Below are positions 38,258 to 46,000 of a stretch of DNA of 64,000 nucleotides, in pieces. The translations under genes and the position numbers were made by a program. Numbering within the stretch: the stretch's first letter is position 1; the number at the start of each line of letters is the position of its first letter. The DNA is from JACVRN01 sp963715565 (lineage in GTDB: Bacteria; Acidobacteriota; Blastocatellia; Pyrinomonadales; Pyrinomonadaceae). The notes beneath the pieces were generated by a model that was given only the letters and a program-made list of their open reading frames with translations, had not been told where the DNA came from and ran no database searches. The stretch is from positions 4,712,001-4,776,000 of the forward strand of contig OY970256.1 in assembly GCA_963715565.1 (NCBI GenBank). The letters run 5' to 3'.

Positions 38258-38656
38258 GTGAGCAATCTGAATATCAATGATCGCCAAATCGGAGACGTGA
38301 CCATCTTGGACATAGACGGCAATCTCAGAATCGGCGAAGGAAGCAGCCTTTTACAAACCGCCATTCGCCGCCTGCTGAAAGAAGGCCAGAACCAGATTCT
38401 ACTGAACCTGGCGCACGTCACCTATATCGATTCGAGCGGGCTGGGCGAGCTGGTGGCGGGCTACGTCGCCGTGGGTAAGAGCGGTGGGAAAATCAAGCTC
38501 CTTCACCTGACACGCCGTGTGAATGAGCTGATGACGCTCACAAAGCTCTTGACCGTGTTTGACGTTTACGAAAATGAAGCATCAGCACTCGACAGCTTTA
38601 AGAGCGCGGACCTTGAAGCACGCGAGCCCGTACTCGCTCAAGCCGTGGCATCATGA
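38258..38656 (+). CDS. STAS-domain anti-sigma-factor antagonist
   Basis: Protein of 132 residues with a SpoIIAA/RsbV-like STAS fold: DVTILDIDGNLRIGEGSSLLQTAIRRLLKEGQNQILLNLAHVTYIDSSGLGELVAGYVAVGKSGGKIKLLHLTRRVNELMTLTKLLTVFDVYENEASAL. The phosphorylatable serine of the YIDSSGL motif is at 59/60. Such proteins bind an anti-sigma kinase when unphosphorylated and release a sigma factor. No partner kinase is encoded in the window. The start is GTG 38258, 7 bases after AAGGAG. It overlaps the next gene by 4 bases. Confidence 0.9.
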   Translation: MSNLNINDRQIGDVTILDIDGNLRIGEGSSLLQTAIRRLLKEGQNQILLNLAHVTYIDSSGLGELVAGYVAVGKSGGKIKLLHLTRRVNELMTLTKLLTVFDVYENEASALDSFKSADLEAREPVLAQAVAS

Positions 38657-38919
38657 AGCGGATTCTTGAAATCGGCATCTACAAGCCCGGCGACCTCACG
38701 TCCGAGGTTATTGGCCTTGACGACGTTGACGCACACGTCGAGGGGGACAAGGCTGTCTTCACAGGCCATGTGACAATCAAGAGCCGTTTCAAAGACCACG
38801 ACTTCAGCGGTTTTTATCAATTAACCAAAGTGTATATGAAGCAAGAGGAGCAGTGGCAGGTCGTCGCGTCACGAACGGCGCGACTGGCCGGAGCACAATG
38901 CCAGCTCGCAGGAAAATAG
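38653..38919 (+). CDS. SnoaL/DUF4440-like protein, N-terminally short
   Basis: Protein of 88 residues. VDAHVEGDKAVFTGHVTIKSRFKDHDFSGFYQLTKVYMKQEEQWQVVASRTARLAG is the second half of an NTF2-like (DUF4440/SnoaL) cone fold: the strand-strand pair with GDKAVFTGHVTI and the final WQVVASRTARL. The first helices of the fold are missing; residues 1-25 (KRILEIGIYKPGDLTSEVIGLDD) replace them. Full members have 120-150 residues, so it may be a truncated but still expressed gene. ATGA overlap with the STAS gene means coupled translation. Function unknown. Confidence 0.6.
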   Translation: MKRILEIGIYKPGDLTSEVIGLDDVDAHVEGDKAVFTGHVTIKSRFKDHDFSGFYQLTKVYMKQEEQWQVVASRTARLAGAQCQLAGK

Positions 38920-39001
38920 TGAGAAAGAAGTTTACGCACGATATTAAGCCGGGGTGTACAGAGCGCACGGGCTGTTCGAACCGCTCGAAAGGTGCTGAAA
39001 G

Positions 39002-39247
39002 ATGAGCCAGCCGCACAGAACACATGAGCCGCAAACCTGTGCGTGGTGCATGGGAACGGGGACGCGGGCCATCTCGCTGGGCCACATCATCTCGTGTATG
39101 GTCTGCGGCGGGAAAGGCGCGGTCTCCGTGGCACAGCCCGCTGGACCATGCCGGCAATGCGAAGGCTCTGGCCGTCGCAATGTCACCAGCTCGTGTCTGA
39201 CCTGCGCCGGGACAGGCTGGGCGCGAGTGTTCGCTCAGGAGAGATAG
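39002..39247 (+). CDS. DnaJ-type zinc-finger-only protein 1
   Basis: Protein of 81 residues containing four CxxCxGxG-like repeats and little else: CAWCMGTG, CMVCGGKG, CRQCEGSG and CLTCAGTG. In DnaJ such repeats form two zinc centres that hold unfolded substrate, but there is no J domain here. It may be a redox-sensitive holdase or assembly factor. A paralog of about 80 residues with the same spacing lies at 47749. It starts 82 bases after the SnoaL-like gene on the same strand. Confidence 0.82.
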   Translation: MSQPHRTHEPQTCAWCMGTGTRAISLGHIISCMVCGGKGAVSVAQPAGPCRQCEGSGRRNVTSSCLTCAGTGWARVFAQER

Positions 39248-39303
39248 AGAGCGCGCGCGGCGACGACAATTTAATCCGGAAACAGACGTTGGAGGTCGGA
39301 CAG

Positions 39304-39558
39304 ATGAGTATCAGAAAGAGTCTCCCAAACGTATTAGCGGCAGTCATCGGCGTGATGTTAATTGCCGCAGTTGCCGTATGGCAGTTCTATCTCTTTGCTA
39401 CATTCAGGAATTCAAGCGGCCTCGTGGATGTGCAGGGTGGAACGATTCATTTGTGGTTGGCGATAGGTGCGAGCCTGGTGGCATGCGTCGCGGGCTTCTT
39501 CGTATTTTCAGTTTTTCTTCGTTATGACAAAAACGAGGATCTGCATATCACTTCTTGA
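39304..39558 (+). CDS. small two-helix membrane protein
   Basis: Not recognised. The 84-residue protein has transmembrane helices at about 8-30 (NVLAAVIGVMLIAAVAVWQFYLF) and 48-70 (IHLWLAIGASLVACVAGFFVFSVF), with a short loop FRNSSGLVDVQGG between them and the tail LRYDKNEDLHITS. Start ATG 39304 is preceded by GGAGG at 39290-39294. It lies between the zinc-finger protein and the first of the duplicated 105-residue proteins. Confidence 0.7.
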   Translation: MSIRKSLPNVLAAVIGVMLIAAVAVWQFYLFATFRNSSGLVDVQGGTIHLWLAIGASLVACVAGFFVFSVFLRYDKNEDLHITS

Positions 39559-39599
39559 GCCGCAGGCGGCGCTGGATGATGACAGGGGAGCTATTCTGA

Positions 39600-39917
39600 A
39601 TGAATTCTATATATGCAATGCAACGCGCAAACGGCGACTGGTTCGCGCTTGATGATCATGGACGTTTGCGCGTGCCGGTGTTTCACAGTACCAGCGACGC
39701 GATGGAGGCGCGCTGGTGTAATCCAGGGATGCTGCTGTTCAAGCCTGTAGCGCTCGACGAGCGTGCGCTCCATGATATTGCACCGGCAAAGACGAAAGAT
39801 GTCGCGGGCTTCTGGCTCGTCAGTGATTCGTCCATCAGCCTGCGGCGCGGGCGTCCGTTAGAGAATGAACAGCTCGTCCTGCTCATCCAAAACGCGGCGC
39901 AGCCATTACAAGGATGA
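39600..39917 (+). CDS. hypothetical protein, family A paralog 1
   Basis: Protein of 105 residues: NSIYAMQRANGDWFALDDHGRLRVPVFHSTSDAMEARWCNPGMLLFKPVALDERALHDIAPAKTKDVAGFWLVSDSSISLRRGRPL. The paralog at 44502 agrees over nearly the whole length, including YAMQRANGDWFALDD, NPGM(L/M)LFKPV and DVAGFWLVSDSS. A compact soluble domain with no signal peptide and no family I recognise. Duplicated together with other genes of the island, so it is probably part of the same response. Confidence 0.75.
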   Translation: MNSIYAMQRANGDWFALDDHGRLRVPVFHSTSDAMEARWCNPGMLLFKPVALDERALHDIAPAKTKDVAGFWLVSDSSISLRRGRPLENEQLVLLIQNAAQPLQG

Positions 39918-40022
39918 AGTGCCGGGTCTCTAGTTGAAATTCTTTTGGTAACTATCCGAAGGGCCTTTAGCTGCGATGTATCTTTTTTCAATACAAACAT
40001 CATGCGGGAGCCGGAGCACTTT

Positions 40023-40268
40023 ATGACAACTATCACTGATCAATCCACACACAACGGCTTCAGCCATATTTCTAACGAAGAGCAGTGGCCGGGAATAGAT
40101 TCAAAGTTTCGGCTGATTATCGTCGCGGCTTTGAGAAGCAAGCAGCTCCTGCGCGGCTCGCCTCCGAGAATCGAAGTTGACCCGCGAAGGCATAAGACGA
40201 CGAGCCTTGCCCTCGAAGAAGTCAAACAAGGTCTCGTACCTTTCACGACCACCAACGGAAAATCGTAA
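40023..40268 (+). CDS. RNA polymerase omega-like subunit 1
   Basis: Protein of 81 residues. SKFRLIIVAALRSKQLLRGSPPRI and KTTSLALEEVKQGLV match the two conserved blocks of RpoZ (FxLxxxAAxRxxQL and KTTxxALxExxxGL). Omega helps assemble the beta-prime subunit and takes part in ppGpp binding in many bacteria. ATG 40023 lies 6 bases after GGAG and is preferred to ATG 40002. A paralog is encoded at 48058. The classical rpoZ neighbours (gmk, coaBC) are not near either copy, so these may be accessory or stress-specific omegas. Confidence 0.8.
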   Translation: MTTITDQSTHNGFSHISNEEQWPGIDSKFRLIIVAALRSKQLLRGSPPRIEVDPRRHKTTSLALEEVKQGLVPFTTTNGKS

Positions 40269-40288
40269 CTGACGCGGGGGAGAGAATC

Positions 40289-40675
40289 ATGTCTACCATC
40301 AACAGAACAAGAGAGCCCTTTACCGCTCGATTCATAGAGGCCGGAGAGAAGGTCTTTTTAGAACTGGCGAATACGACCGAGCAACCGGTCAAGTCTGTAG
40401 AGGTTCTGACCGTCTTTCTGAAGGACGAAGAGACTCCGGGCGGCGGCCCTTCGCAAGCTCATATCATCTTTGAGGAGATATGCAGTATCAAGGCAAAAGA
40501 TAGAGCCGTCATGCCGCACAGAACGTGGATTAACGGCAGACCGGCTGGCAGCAATCAGGACCAGTTAAAGCGACTGAAAATCATCGTGGGTGCAATCAAG
40601 CCTTACGTGCTGGATATTTCGTGGGAGGACACGGAGGGGAAATCGCAGTTTCAAAGGATACCTGTAGGACATTGA
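40289..40675 (+). CDS. hypothetical protein, family B paralog 1
   Basis: Protein of 128 residues: EPFTARFIEAGEKVFLELANTTEQPVKSVEVLTVFLKDEETPGGGPSQAHIIFEEICSIKAKDRAVMPHRTWINGRPAG...YVLDISWEDTEGKSQFQRIPVGH. Strand-rich, probably an immunoglobulin-like sandwich, no export signal. The paralog at 45045 matches throughout, with an identical end QFQRIPVGH. Unknown function; duplicated together with family A. It begins 20 bases after the omega-like gene, so the two are likely cotranscribed. Confidence 0.75.
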   Translation: MSTINRTREPFTARFIEAGEKVFLELANTTEQPVKSVEVLTVFLKDEETPGGGPSQAHIIFEEICSIKAKDRAVMPHRTWINGRPAGSNQDQLKRLKIIVGAIKPYVLDISWEDTEGKSQFQRIPVGH

Positions 40676-40749
40676 TTTTCATCTTCTCTACGGTCGCCAA
40701 AAACTGCTATGACCAGTAACCGGCTCGGAAATATTTAAGATGATTTATA

Positions 40750-40765
40750 TGTGTGACAGCGCACA
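40750..40765 (+). promoter_or_regulatory. CRP-type palindrome, orphan
   Basis: TGTGTGACAGCGCACA preceded by ATA and followed by GACG. It matches the other sites but no plus-strand gene starts within 2.8 kb. Confidence 0.45.
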
Positions 40766-41051
40766 GACGTTCATCAGCTTCCTGCTGTATACATCATGAC
40801 CTGGCTTGCCCCTCCAAGGGAATTACAAGCTGAGAAAGAGAGCGGGTGATTGCGAGGGTCGCCCGCCTTCTTGCTTTTACACGGCTTAGGGACAGCGGCA
40901 TGAGCCTCCCTTGGCGCGGCATTGAACGATGAAAATCCTCGTTCGCCCCATGTGCCTGCGCTCCGCTGTCCCTACCCCTTCTTAATCGCCGACTTCAAAA
41001 AAAGTAAGGTCGCGCGCAAGACTGAAGGCGTTGCCTTTTTAAGAAGCTGAT

Positions 41052-41229
41052 GGAAAAGTCCCGTAGGGACTGAATGTTTATAGTTGGCACGCATTTCCAA
41101 AAATCAAGCTCCGTAGGAGCGGCATGTTCTGCATCCGTGACATGCCGCTCCTACGGAGCTTGATTGTTGATTGAGACGATGGAGCTATAAACATCCGGCT
41201 CCTACGGAGCTAAAGAATCAGGACTTTTC
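41052..41229. repeat. REP/REPIN-like nested palindrome, diverged copy 3
   Basis: Inner arms ATCAAGCTCCGTAGGAGCGG and the mirrored copy (about 41103-41166) are well kept. The outer left arm has changed to AAAGTCCCGTAGGGACTGAA, but its outermost AAAGTCC still pairs with GGACTTT at 41221. GAATGTTTATAG and CTATAAACATCC remain. An older copy of the 354-522 element. Confidence 0.75.
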
Positions 41230-41286
41230 AAATTGCTTCAACGAGGCATGACTAGCGCGTCCATATAACTTACCCACAAAGATGTC

Positions 41287-43248
41287 CTACTCTGAACTCT
41301 CACCTTGAGTAATTGAACGCGCGCCCGACACCGGCTCTGCCTGTAGCTGCTCCCCGGATAACCTGGCCGAAGACTCAAGAAAATCATACACGGTGACGAT
41401 GCCGACGAGACAGTCATTCTCGACGACCGGAAGGGAACCTATCTTGTGGCGGCGCATGAGTGCGACCGCTTCGAGCACAGGCGTCGTCGGCGCAACCGTC
41501 ACGGGATCGGACTTCATAATATCGCGCACCGCGACCGGCTCATTCTCTTTGCCGGGGACTCTCTCGGCCAGCATGCGCAGCAGGCTTCGATGCGAGACGA
41601 GGCCCACGAGGCGTCCCTCGTCATCCTCGACAGGGACGTGCCTGACGTCCCTCCATTCCATCACGCGCGCAGCCAGGTCAATCAGGTCATCGGGCCGCAC
41701 GGTGAACAGGTCTGTGGACATGAGGTGGCCCACTGTATGATGACTTTGCTGCCAGACTTCCGAGCCGTACCCTTCGATTATTGTCCAGCGATGCACAGGC
41801 TCTCCGGATTGCTGACGCTCAAGCATGGCCGCCGCCAGTTTCCGCTGGCGCATGTCGGACGTGCCGTCATCATGCATCGCGGCCAGAGATTTCAACATCC
41901 ATTGCGCGCCCGTCTGGCCGACCTCGACGCGCTCCTCAATCGTCCCGAGATAGCGATCAATATCAAGGCCGTCGATCCCGGACTGTCTGAGCCCTTCGCG
42001 GGCCAACGGGAGAAGATGGTCAAGAATGAGGGCGGCGGCGGTGTGGCGCTTTCCGTCGATCCAGTTGAACTGTGCGCTCAGTCCATGTCGCGCGGCGGCG
42101 AAGAAATTTGCTTTAGCATCATCGAAAGCCATGCGCTTGCTGACCTCGCCGTACTCAGCGGGCAGCGCCAACATCAAGCCAAAGAAGAACGCGGCATTCG
42201 CCATCTCGTCCAAAACTGTAGGCCCGCCGGGGAGGGCGCGATTTTCGATGCGCAGGTGTGCGCGCCCGTCAGAGATACCGTAGCAGGCGCGATTCCAGGG
42301 CCAGATCGTGCCGTTATGCAAGCGTAGAGCGGAGAGGTTCGGCACAAGCCCTCGCGCCAGCACCTCCAGCGGGTCTTCGTCCGCTTCCATCGTCATAATG
42401 ACGCGGAAGCGTGAGACCTGATAATGAAAGAGTTCGAGCACGGACTGTTTGAGCCAGCCTTCGCCAAAGCCAACGCGCGGAGGTTGGCTGCGCGCCTGCT
42501 GCGCGTTAGTGCGCGCGTCGTTGGAATGTTGAAAGAGCGCCACGCGCGTCTCCTGCCATAGACGACGACCAAAGAGGAGCGGTGAATTCACGGCCGCCGA
42601 GAGGACGGGTGCGGTCACAACCTGCGCTAAGTTATACGCGCTGGCGAACTCCTGCGGATTGACTTGCAGGTGAATCTGGAAGCTGGCGTTGCACGCATCC
42701 ATCATGATGTTGTCGTGCATGATGTGCAGCTCGTCCCGGCCCTTGATGTAAGCCGAGAACTTGCCCCCGCGCAGTTGGCTGATGCCGCGATTCAATTCAT
42801 AGTAGCGCGGCCTCGGCGTGAGGTTCTTGAGACCCAGGTCAGACATAGCGAGCGTCGGCAGGATACCTCCCAGAAGTATGTCCGCCCCGCACGCGTGCGC
42901 GCCCTCGCGAGCCAGACGGATCACTTCCGTCAACTCCTCTTCCATACGGCTCAGCGAGCGCCCGCCGAGCAGGAGCGGCGTGAGGTTGGCTTCCAGATTG
43001 AAGCGTGCGATCTCTGCGACGAACCGGGAATCGTTCACCCGTTCAAGGACTTCTTCGGCGACAGCCGCAGGGCCGAGATTAGAATCAACCAGAAACATCT
43101 CCTGCTCAGCGCCGATGCGACGAATCCCGCTCTCGACCATGCCGGTTTCGAGCATCAGCTCCAAAGCGCGAAGATCGTCTAAGAGAGCCTTCATGAAGGC
43201 TCTCTGTTGATGTTCGTTCAAGACCTCTTTAACTGCCTGCTCACCCAT
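41287..43248 (-). CDS. glutamate-cysteine ligase family 2 protein fused to CBS domains
   Basis: Protein of 653 residues. The first 480 residues form a GCS2-type carboxylate-amine ligase: RIGAEQEMFLVD near the start with the catalytic glutamates, FNLEANLTPL, DNIMMDACNASFQIHLQV, AAVNSPLLFGRRLWQETR, and HLRIENRALPGGPTVLDEMAN with the arginine/glutamate nucleotide site. The last 150 residues are a CBS pair: HLMSTDLFTVRPDDLIDLAARVMEWRDVRHVPVEDDEGRLVGLVSHRSLL and DIMKSDPVTVAPTTPVLEAVALMRRHKIGSLPVVENDCLVGIVTVYDFLE. CBS pairs bind adenine nucleotides, so peptide-bond formation may be energy-regulated. Start ATG 43248; TTG 43269 is possible. Thiol synthesis is a guess. Confidence 0.85.
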   Translation of the reverse strand: MGEQAVKEVLNEHQQRAFMKALLDDLRALELMLETGMVESGIRRIGAEQEMFLVDSNLGPAAVAEEVLERVNDSRFVAEIARFNLEANLTPLLLGGRSLSRMEEELTEVIRLAREGAHACGADILLGGILPTLAMSDLGLKNLTPRPRYYELNRGISQLRGGKFSAYIKGRDELHIMHDNIMMDACNASFQIHLQVNPQEFASAYNLAQVVTAPVLSAAVNSPLLFGRRLWQETRVALFQHSNDARTNAQQARSQPPRVGFGEGWLKQSVLELFHYQVSRFRVIMTMEADEDPLEVLARGLVPNLSALRLHNGTIWPWNRACYGISDGRAHLRIENRALPGGPTVLDEMANAAFFFGLMLALPAEYGEVSKRMAFDDAKANFFAAARHGLSAQFNWIDGKRHTAAALILDHLLPLAREGLRQSGIDGLDIDRYLGTIEERVEVGQTGAQWMLKSLAAMHDDGTSDMRQRKLAAAMLERQQSGEPVHRWTIIEGYGSEVWQQSHHTVGHLMSTDLFTVRPDDLIDLAARVMEWRDVRHVPVEDDEGRLVGLVSHRSLLRMLAERVPGKENEPVAVRDIMKSDPVTVAPTTPVLEAVALMRRHKIGSLPVVENDCLVGIVTVYDFLESSARLSGEQLQAEPVSGARSITQGESSE

Positions 43249-43571
43249 AATCAAAACTTGACCCGACAATCCCGCTAATCCATATTCAAGCTACGCAACT
43301 CTGCATGCTACTCGTCGCACGATGGCGTCAGAGACAATGAATAGCGGCGTGACGGAGCTTAATGTTTTTTTTGAGCTGTTGATTTCAGAAGGTCCGGGGA
43401 ATTCCAGATAGTCTGAGAAGGGAGTAAGCTTAACTCGGTTCGCCCTCATCCTGCGCTTTAGCACTGTGGCTGTCAACTTTGGAGCGAAGATAGTTAAGCT
43501 CAGGTCATTATAAACGCCTACGCCTAACGTGGGTTAAGACGGATGCTCGTCCGGATATTGAGGTCTGGGAG
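43249..43571. other. intergenic region between divergent genes
   Basis: I see no gene, repeat or clear promoter in this 323-base stretch. A run of eight T lies near 43366-43373. The upstream context of the 43572 gene is GAGGTCTGGGAG directly before its ATG. Confidence 0.4.
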
Positions 43572-44186
43572 ATGAAGGATAACTCAATTTCGCTGGGAGA
43601 ATTCTGGGACCTTATCAAGCGCCTTAATGGCGATGTGAAAAGGTGCATGTCGGCTCTTGAGGACACGCCGGAAGATGATGAAGAGGGAAAGTCCTTCTGG
43701 CGCAGGATGTATGCGCGGGCGGTGTTTGCGCTGATCGATGGGGCTACTTATCGCATGATGTTTCATGCGTATGCCGCGCGCGAGCGTCCCGACGTTGTTT
43801 TCTCTCTGGATGAGCTGACAAGGCTGGAGAAGTATTACGATTTCGATGAAGATCAGGAAGCCGTCACGACGTTGAGCAAAACCGAGATGCTCGAAAGCAT
43901 TAAGTTTGCCTTTAATGTCTTTGCGCGGGTTCATTATTCCGATTACATCTTCCCGGCGCATGACCCGGCCTGGATACTCATGAAACAGATTGCGCGCATC
44001 AGAGAGGCTTTACAATATCCGAGGGAAGCGCAGGAGGTGGAGGTCTACGAAGAGAATATAGACGACCTCGTGCAAGGTTTACTGTGGTTTGTAGAACAGA
44101 TGGTAGAACTCCTTGAAAACTGTCGAGAGCAGACTGATAAGAGGATTGCCGCATTGGAATCGGATGAAGATGAAATTGTCATGTAA
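43572..44186 (+). CDS. hypothetical acidic helical protein
   Basis: Not recognised. The 204-residue protein is acidic and mostly helical: LGEFWDLIKRLNGDVKRCMSALEDTPEDDEEGKSFWRRMYARAVFALIDGATYRMMFHAYAARE is followed by SKTEMLESIKFAFNVFARVHYSDYIFPAHDPAWILMKQIARIREALQYP. The end is a long helix VQGLLWFVEQMVELLENCREQTDKRIAALESDEDE. No signal peptide; probably cytoplasmic. Stand-alone on the plus strand, divergent from the ligase/CBS gene. Confidence 0.65.
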   Translation: MKDNSISLGEFWDLIKRLNGDVKRCMSALEDTPEDDEEGKSFWRRMYARAVFALIDGATYRMMFHAYAARERPDVVFSLDELTRLEKYYDFDEDQEAVTTLSKTEMLESIKFAFNVFARVHYSDYIFPAHDPAWILMKQIARIREALQYPREAQEVEVYEENIDDLVQGLLWFVEQMVELLENCREQTDKRIAALESDEDEIVM

Positions 44187-44501
44187 CTCATTCTCGCCTC
44201 CGTCAATTGATGATGAGTTGCGGGCGAGAAATGCTATAGAAAATAGACCTATATTTGACTTATATAGCCGTCCAGCGTACAGTACTTAAGAATCGAGTCC
44301 AGCTTACTCCTTTCTCAGTCCCTCTGGGATTTTCCAGACCAGCCTGAAATCAATAGCTCCATTACCGGCGGAATAATCACAGATGTTTTCTTCTTCCTTT
44401 GTCATGACGATAAAGAAGGTGTTGTCGGCGTCACTCGAAAATGGCGCGCTCCTTTTTAATCTCGATTGACCGGAAGAGGCTCAGGTCTGACTGAAAAACG
44501 T
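44187..44501. other. intergenic region with candidate promoter
   Basis: A likely promoter is TTGACT (44255-44260), a 17-base spacer and TACAGT (44278-44283), 219 bases before family A paralog 2. The rest shows nothing recognisable. Confidence 0.45.
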
Positions 44502-44819
44502 ATGAGTGAAATGTATGCGATGCAACGCGCAAACGGAGACTGGTTCGCGCTGGATGATAATGGACGAATGCGCGTGCCCGTGTTTCTCAGCACTAAAGAA
44601 GCGATGGACGCGCGCGTGCGTAATCCCGGAATGATGCTTTTTAAGCCGGTAGTGCTGGACGAAAGCGCGCTCCATGATATTGCACCGGGAATGACGGACG
44701 ATGTCGCAGGCTTCTGGCTCGTGAGCGATTCATCCGTTCCCTTGAGGCGCGGTCGCCCGTTGGAGTATTCGCAGGTGATACAGCTCGTACGGGAGACTGT
44801 GGCGCAGCCGACAGGGTGA
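44502..44819 (+). CDS. hypothetical protein, family A paralog 2
   Basis: Protein of 105 residues: SEMYAMQRANGDWFALDDNGRMRVPVFLSTKEAMDARVRNPGMMLFKPVVLDESALHDIAPGMTDDVAGFWLVSDSSVPLRRGRPLEYSQVIQLV. Close paralog of the protein at 39600; conserved residues spread over the whole length, showing both are maintained. ATG 44502 aligns with the start of the paralog; an upstream in-frame ATG at 44466 gives 12 unmatched residues. It is followed after 13 bases by a tiny zinc-ribbon membrane protein. Confidence 0.75.
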   Translation: MSEMYAMQRANGDWFALDDNGRMRVPVFLSTKEAMDARVRNPGMMLFKPVVLDESALHDIAPGMTDDVAGFWLVSDSSVPLRRGRPLEYSQVIQLVRETVAQPTG

Positions 44820-44832
44820 AAGTGAGGCTCGG

Positions 44833-44985
44833 ATGAAAAGGCATTGCCGACGTTGCGGGACGAGATTGCGGCTGAGGGAATTGAGATGTCCTTATTGCCG
44901 CGAGTCGGCGGTAGGTTGGCTACACCGCGTCGGCCTTGCGGCTCTGGCGGCGTTCGCCCTCTTTTACCTGTTCAGGACTTTTTAG
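44833..44985 (+). CDS. tiny zinc-ribbon membrane protein
   Basis: A 50-residue protein: KRHCRRCGTRLRLRELRCPYCRES has two CxxC pairs (residues 5-8 and 19-22) for one zinc, and GLAALAAFALFYLF near residues 34-47 is a single membrane helix. It ends RTF. GTGAGG lies a few bases before ATG 44833. Zinc ribbon plus one helix is a common arrangement for small membrane-associated proteins of unknown role. It sits between family A and family B paralogs. Confidence 0.6.
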   Translation: MKRHCRRCGTRLRLRELRCPYCRESAVGWLHRVGLAALAAFALFYLFRTF

Positions 44986-45044
44986 TAACTATTTTGTGAG
45001 TGAAGCAGTACGGGGCGCGGTTCATTTTTTAGACGATAAAGATT

Positions 45045-45431
45045 ATGACCGGTTATGCCAAGACGGACGAGCCCTTCCACGTTAGATTTATAGACACCGG
45101 GGAGAAGGTTTCTTTAGAGTTGTCGAACGTGGCGGAGCTGACGCTCAGGCACGTCGAGATTCTCACTATCTTTCTGAAAGACGAAGACACTGCGGGCGGC
45201 GGGCCTTCACGGGCGCACATTAAATTCGAGCCTCTCAAATCTATCCAACCGAAAGAAAAGGCCGTGCTCGTGCACAGGACGTGGATTGACGGAAAGCCCG
45301 TCGATGCGGAGCACGACCAGATGGCGCGTCTGAAAGAGATGGCAGATAAAGTGAGACCCTACGTGCTGGATATTTCATGGGAAGACGTGGAAGGCAAGAC
45401 ACAATTTCAACGGATACCCGTGGGCCACTGA
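45045..45431 (+). CDS. hypothetical protein, family B paralog 2
   Basis: Protein of 128 residues: EPFHVRFIDTGEKVSLELSNVAELTLRHVEILTIFLKDEDTAGGGPSRAHIKFEPLKSIQPKEKAVLVHRTWIDGKPVDAEHDQMARLKEMADKVRPYVLDISWEDVEGKTQFQRIPVGH. Same length as the paralog at 40289, with the most similar parts being FLKDE(D/E)T-GGGPS, HRTWI(N/D)G and the last 20 residues. Soluble, strand-rich, no known family. A small Cys-rich protein follows after 12 bases. Confidence 0.75.
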   Translation: MTGYAKTDEPFHVRFIDTGEKVSLELSNVAELTLRHVEILTIFLKDEDTAGGGPSRAHIKFEPLKSIQPKEKAVLVHRTWIDGKPVDAEHDQMARLKEMADKVRPYVLDISWEDVEGKTQFQRIPVGH

Positions 45432-45443
45432 AAGAAGTAAGCG

Positions 45444-45683
45444 ATGATTGTTTGTGAGTTCTGCGCGCAATACATGCAGGATGGGAAATGCGGGCTCGGC
45501 CTCAACATACCCAAGAGCATGAGATGCCACGAGTTTCAGCCGGGCATCGAAAAGTTTTGCGCCGACTCGAAAGATTTCGTCAGCCCCCGACAGATAACCG
45601 AGATGGCAACATACTTCGGCATCAAGGGGATGGAACTGAAAAAAGTTAAGCTGATGGCCGAGCGCGCGGATAGCACGCGCTGA
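45444..45683 (+). CDS. small Cys-containing hypothetical protein
   Basis: Protein of 79 residues: IVCEFCAQYMQDGKCGLGLNIPKSMRCHEFQPGIEKFCADSKDFVSPRQITEMATYFGIKGMELKKVKLMAERA. Five cysteines (CEFC, GKCG, MRCH, KFCA) look like a zinc or iron-sulfur site in the first half, followed by a helical second half. I have the impression that close relatives are frequent in Acidobacteria, but no function is known to me. Directly precedes the leader of RRM gene 2. Confidence 0.65.
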   Translation: MIVCEFCAQYMQDGKCGLGLNIPKSMRCHEFQPGIEKFCADSKDFVSPRQITEMATYFGIKGMELKKVKLMAERADSTR

Positions 45684-46000
45684 TAGCTTCAGACTGACCG
45701 TATGATTCTGTATCTGATGTATCGCAGAATCATGAATAGTTGAGACTTTGACAACTATACCAATCATGAGTGCATCTCATGCGATTAGCCACTCCTTCTC
45801 TCGCGCATCGACGGTGATGCGCCCCGCGCCTTTCGAACAGGCGGCGGCGTTCTGGATAGTCCGAGAGCAGGCCAATTTCAACTTTAGAAGCCGCTCCTTC
45901 AAGAGCATCCGAACGCGAGCCTTCGCTGCCAACCGTATCATCGAAGCCACTTTGATTCGAAGCTTCTCTTAACACTCCATTAGAGGAGAGGTACAAAGAC
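45684..46000 (+). promoter_or_regulatory. conserved long 5' leader of RRM gene 2
   Basis: Aligns with the leaders at 36725 and 54830. Hairpin GCGCATCGACGGTGATGCGC at 45803-45822 differs from copy 1 by a paired change. GAAGCCGCTCCTTCAAGAGC and CTTTGATTCGAAGCTTCTC are conserved. The last hairpin CTCC (45975-45978) with GGAG (45985-45988) covers the Shine-Dalgarno. A TTGACA at 45747-45752 may be the -35 box of the promoter. Confidence 0.72.

Larger units (their letters stand above)
40676..41286. other. long intergenic region with palindrome and REPIN copy 3
   Basis: No gene seen. It holds a CRP-type palindrome at 40750-40765 with a distant TATACA at 40788, and a diverged nested palindrome at 41052-41229. 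The region lies between two genes that run toward each other, so the palindrome may be unused. Confidence 0.55.

Noticed and set aside
41446..42327. 293-codon plus-strand frame opposite the ligase/CBS gene
   Set aside because: The minus-strand frame has unmistakable GCS2 and CBS motifs; the plus frame has none and reflects high GC.
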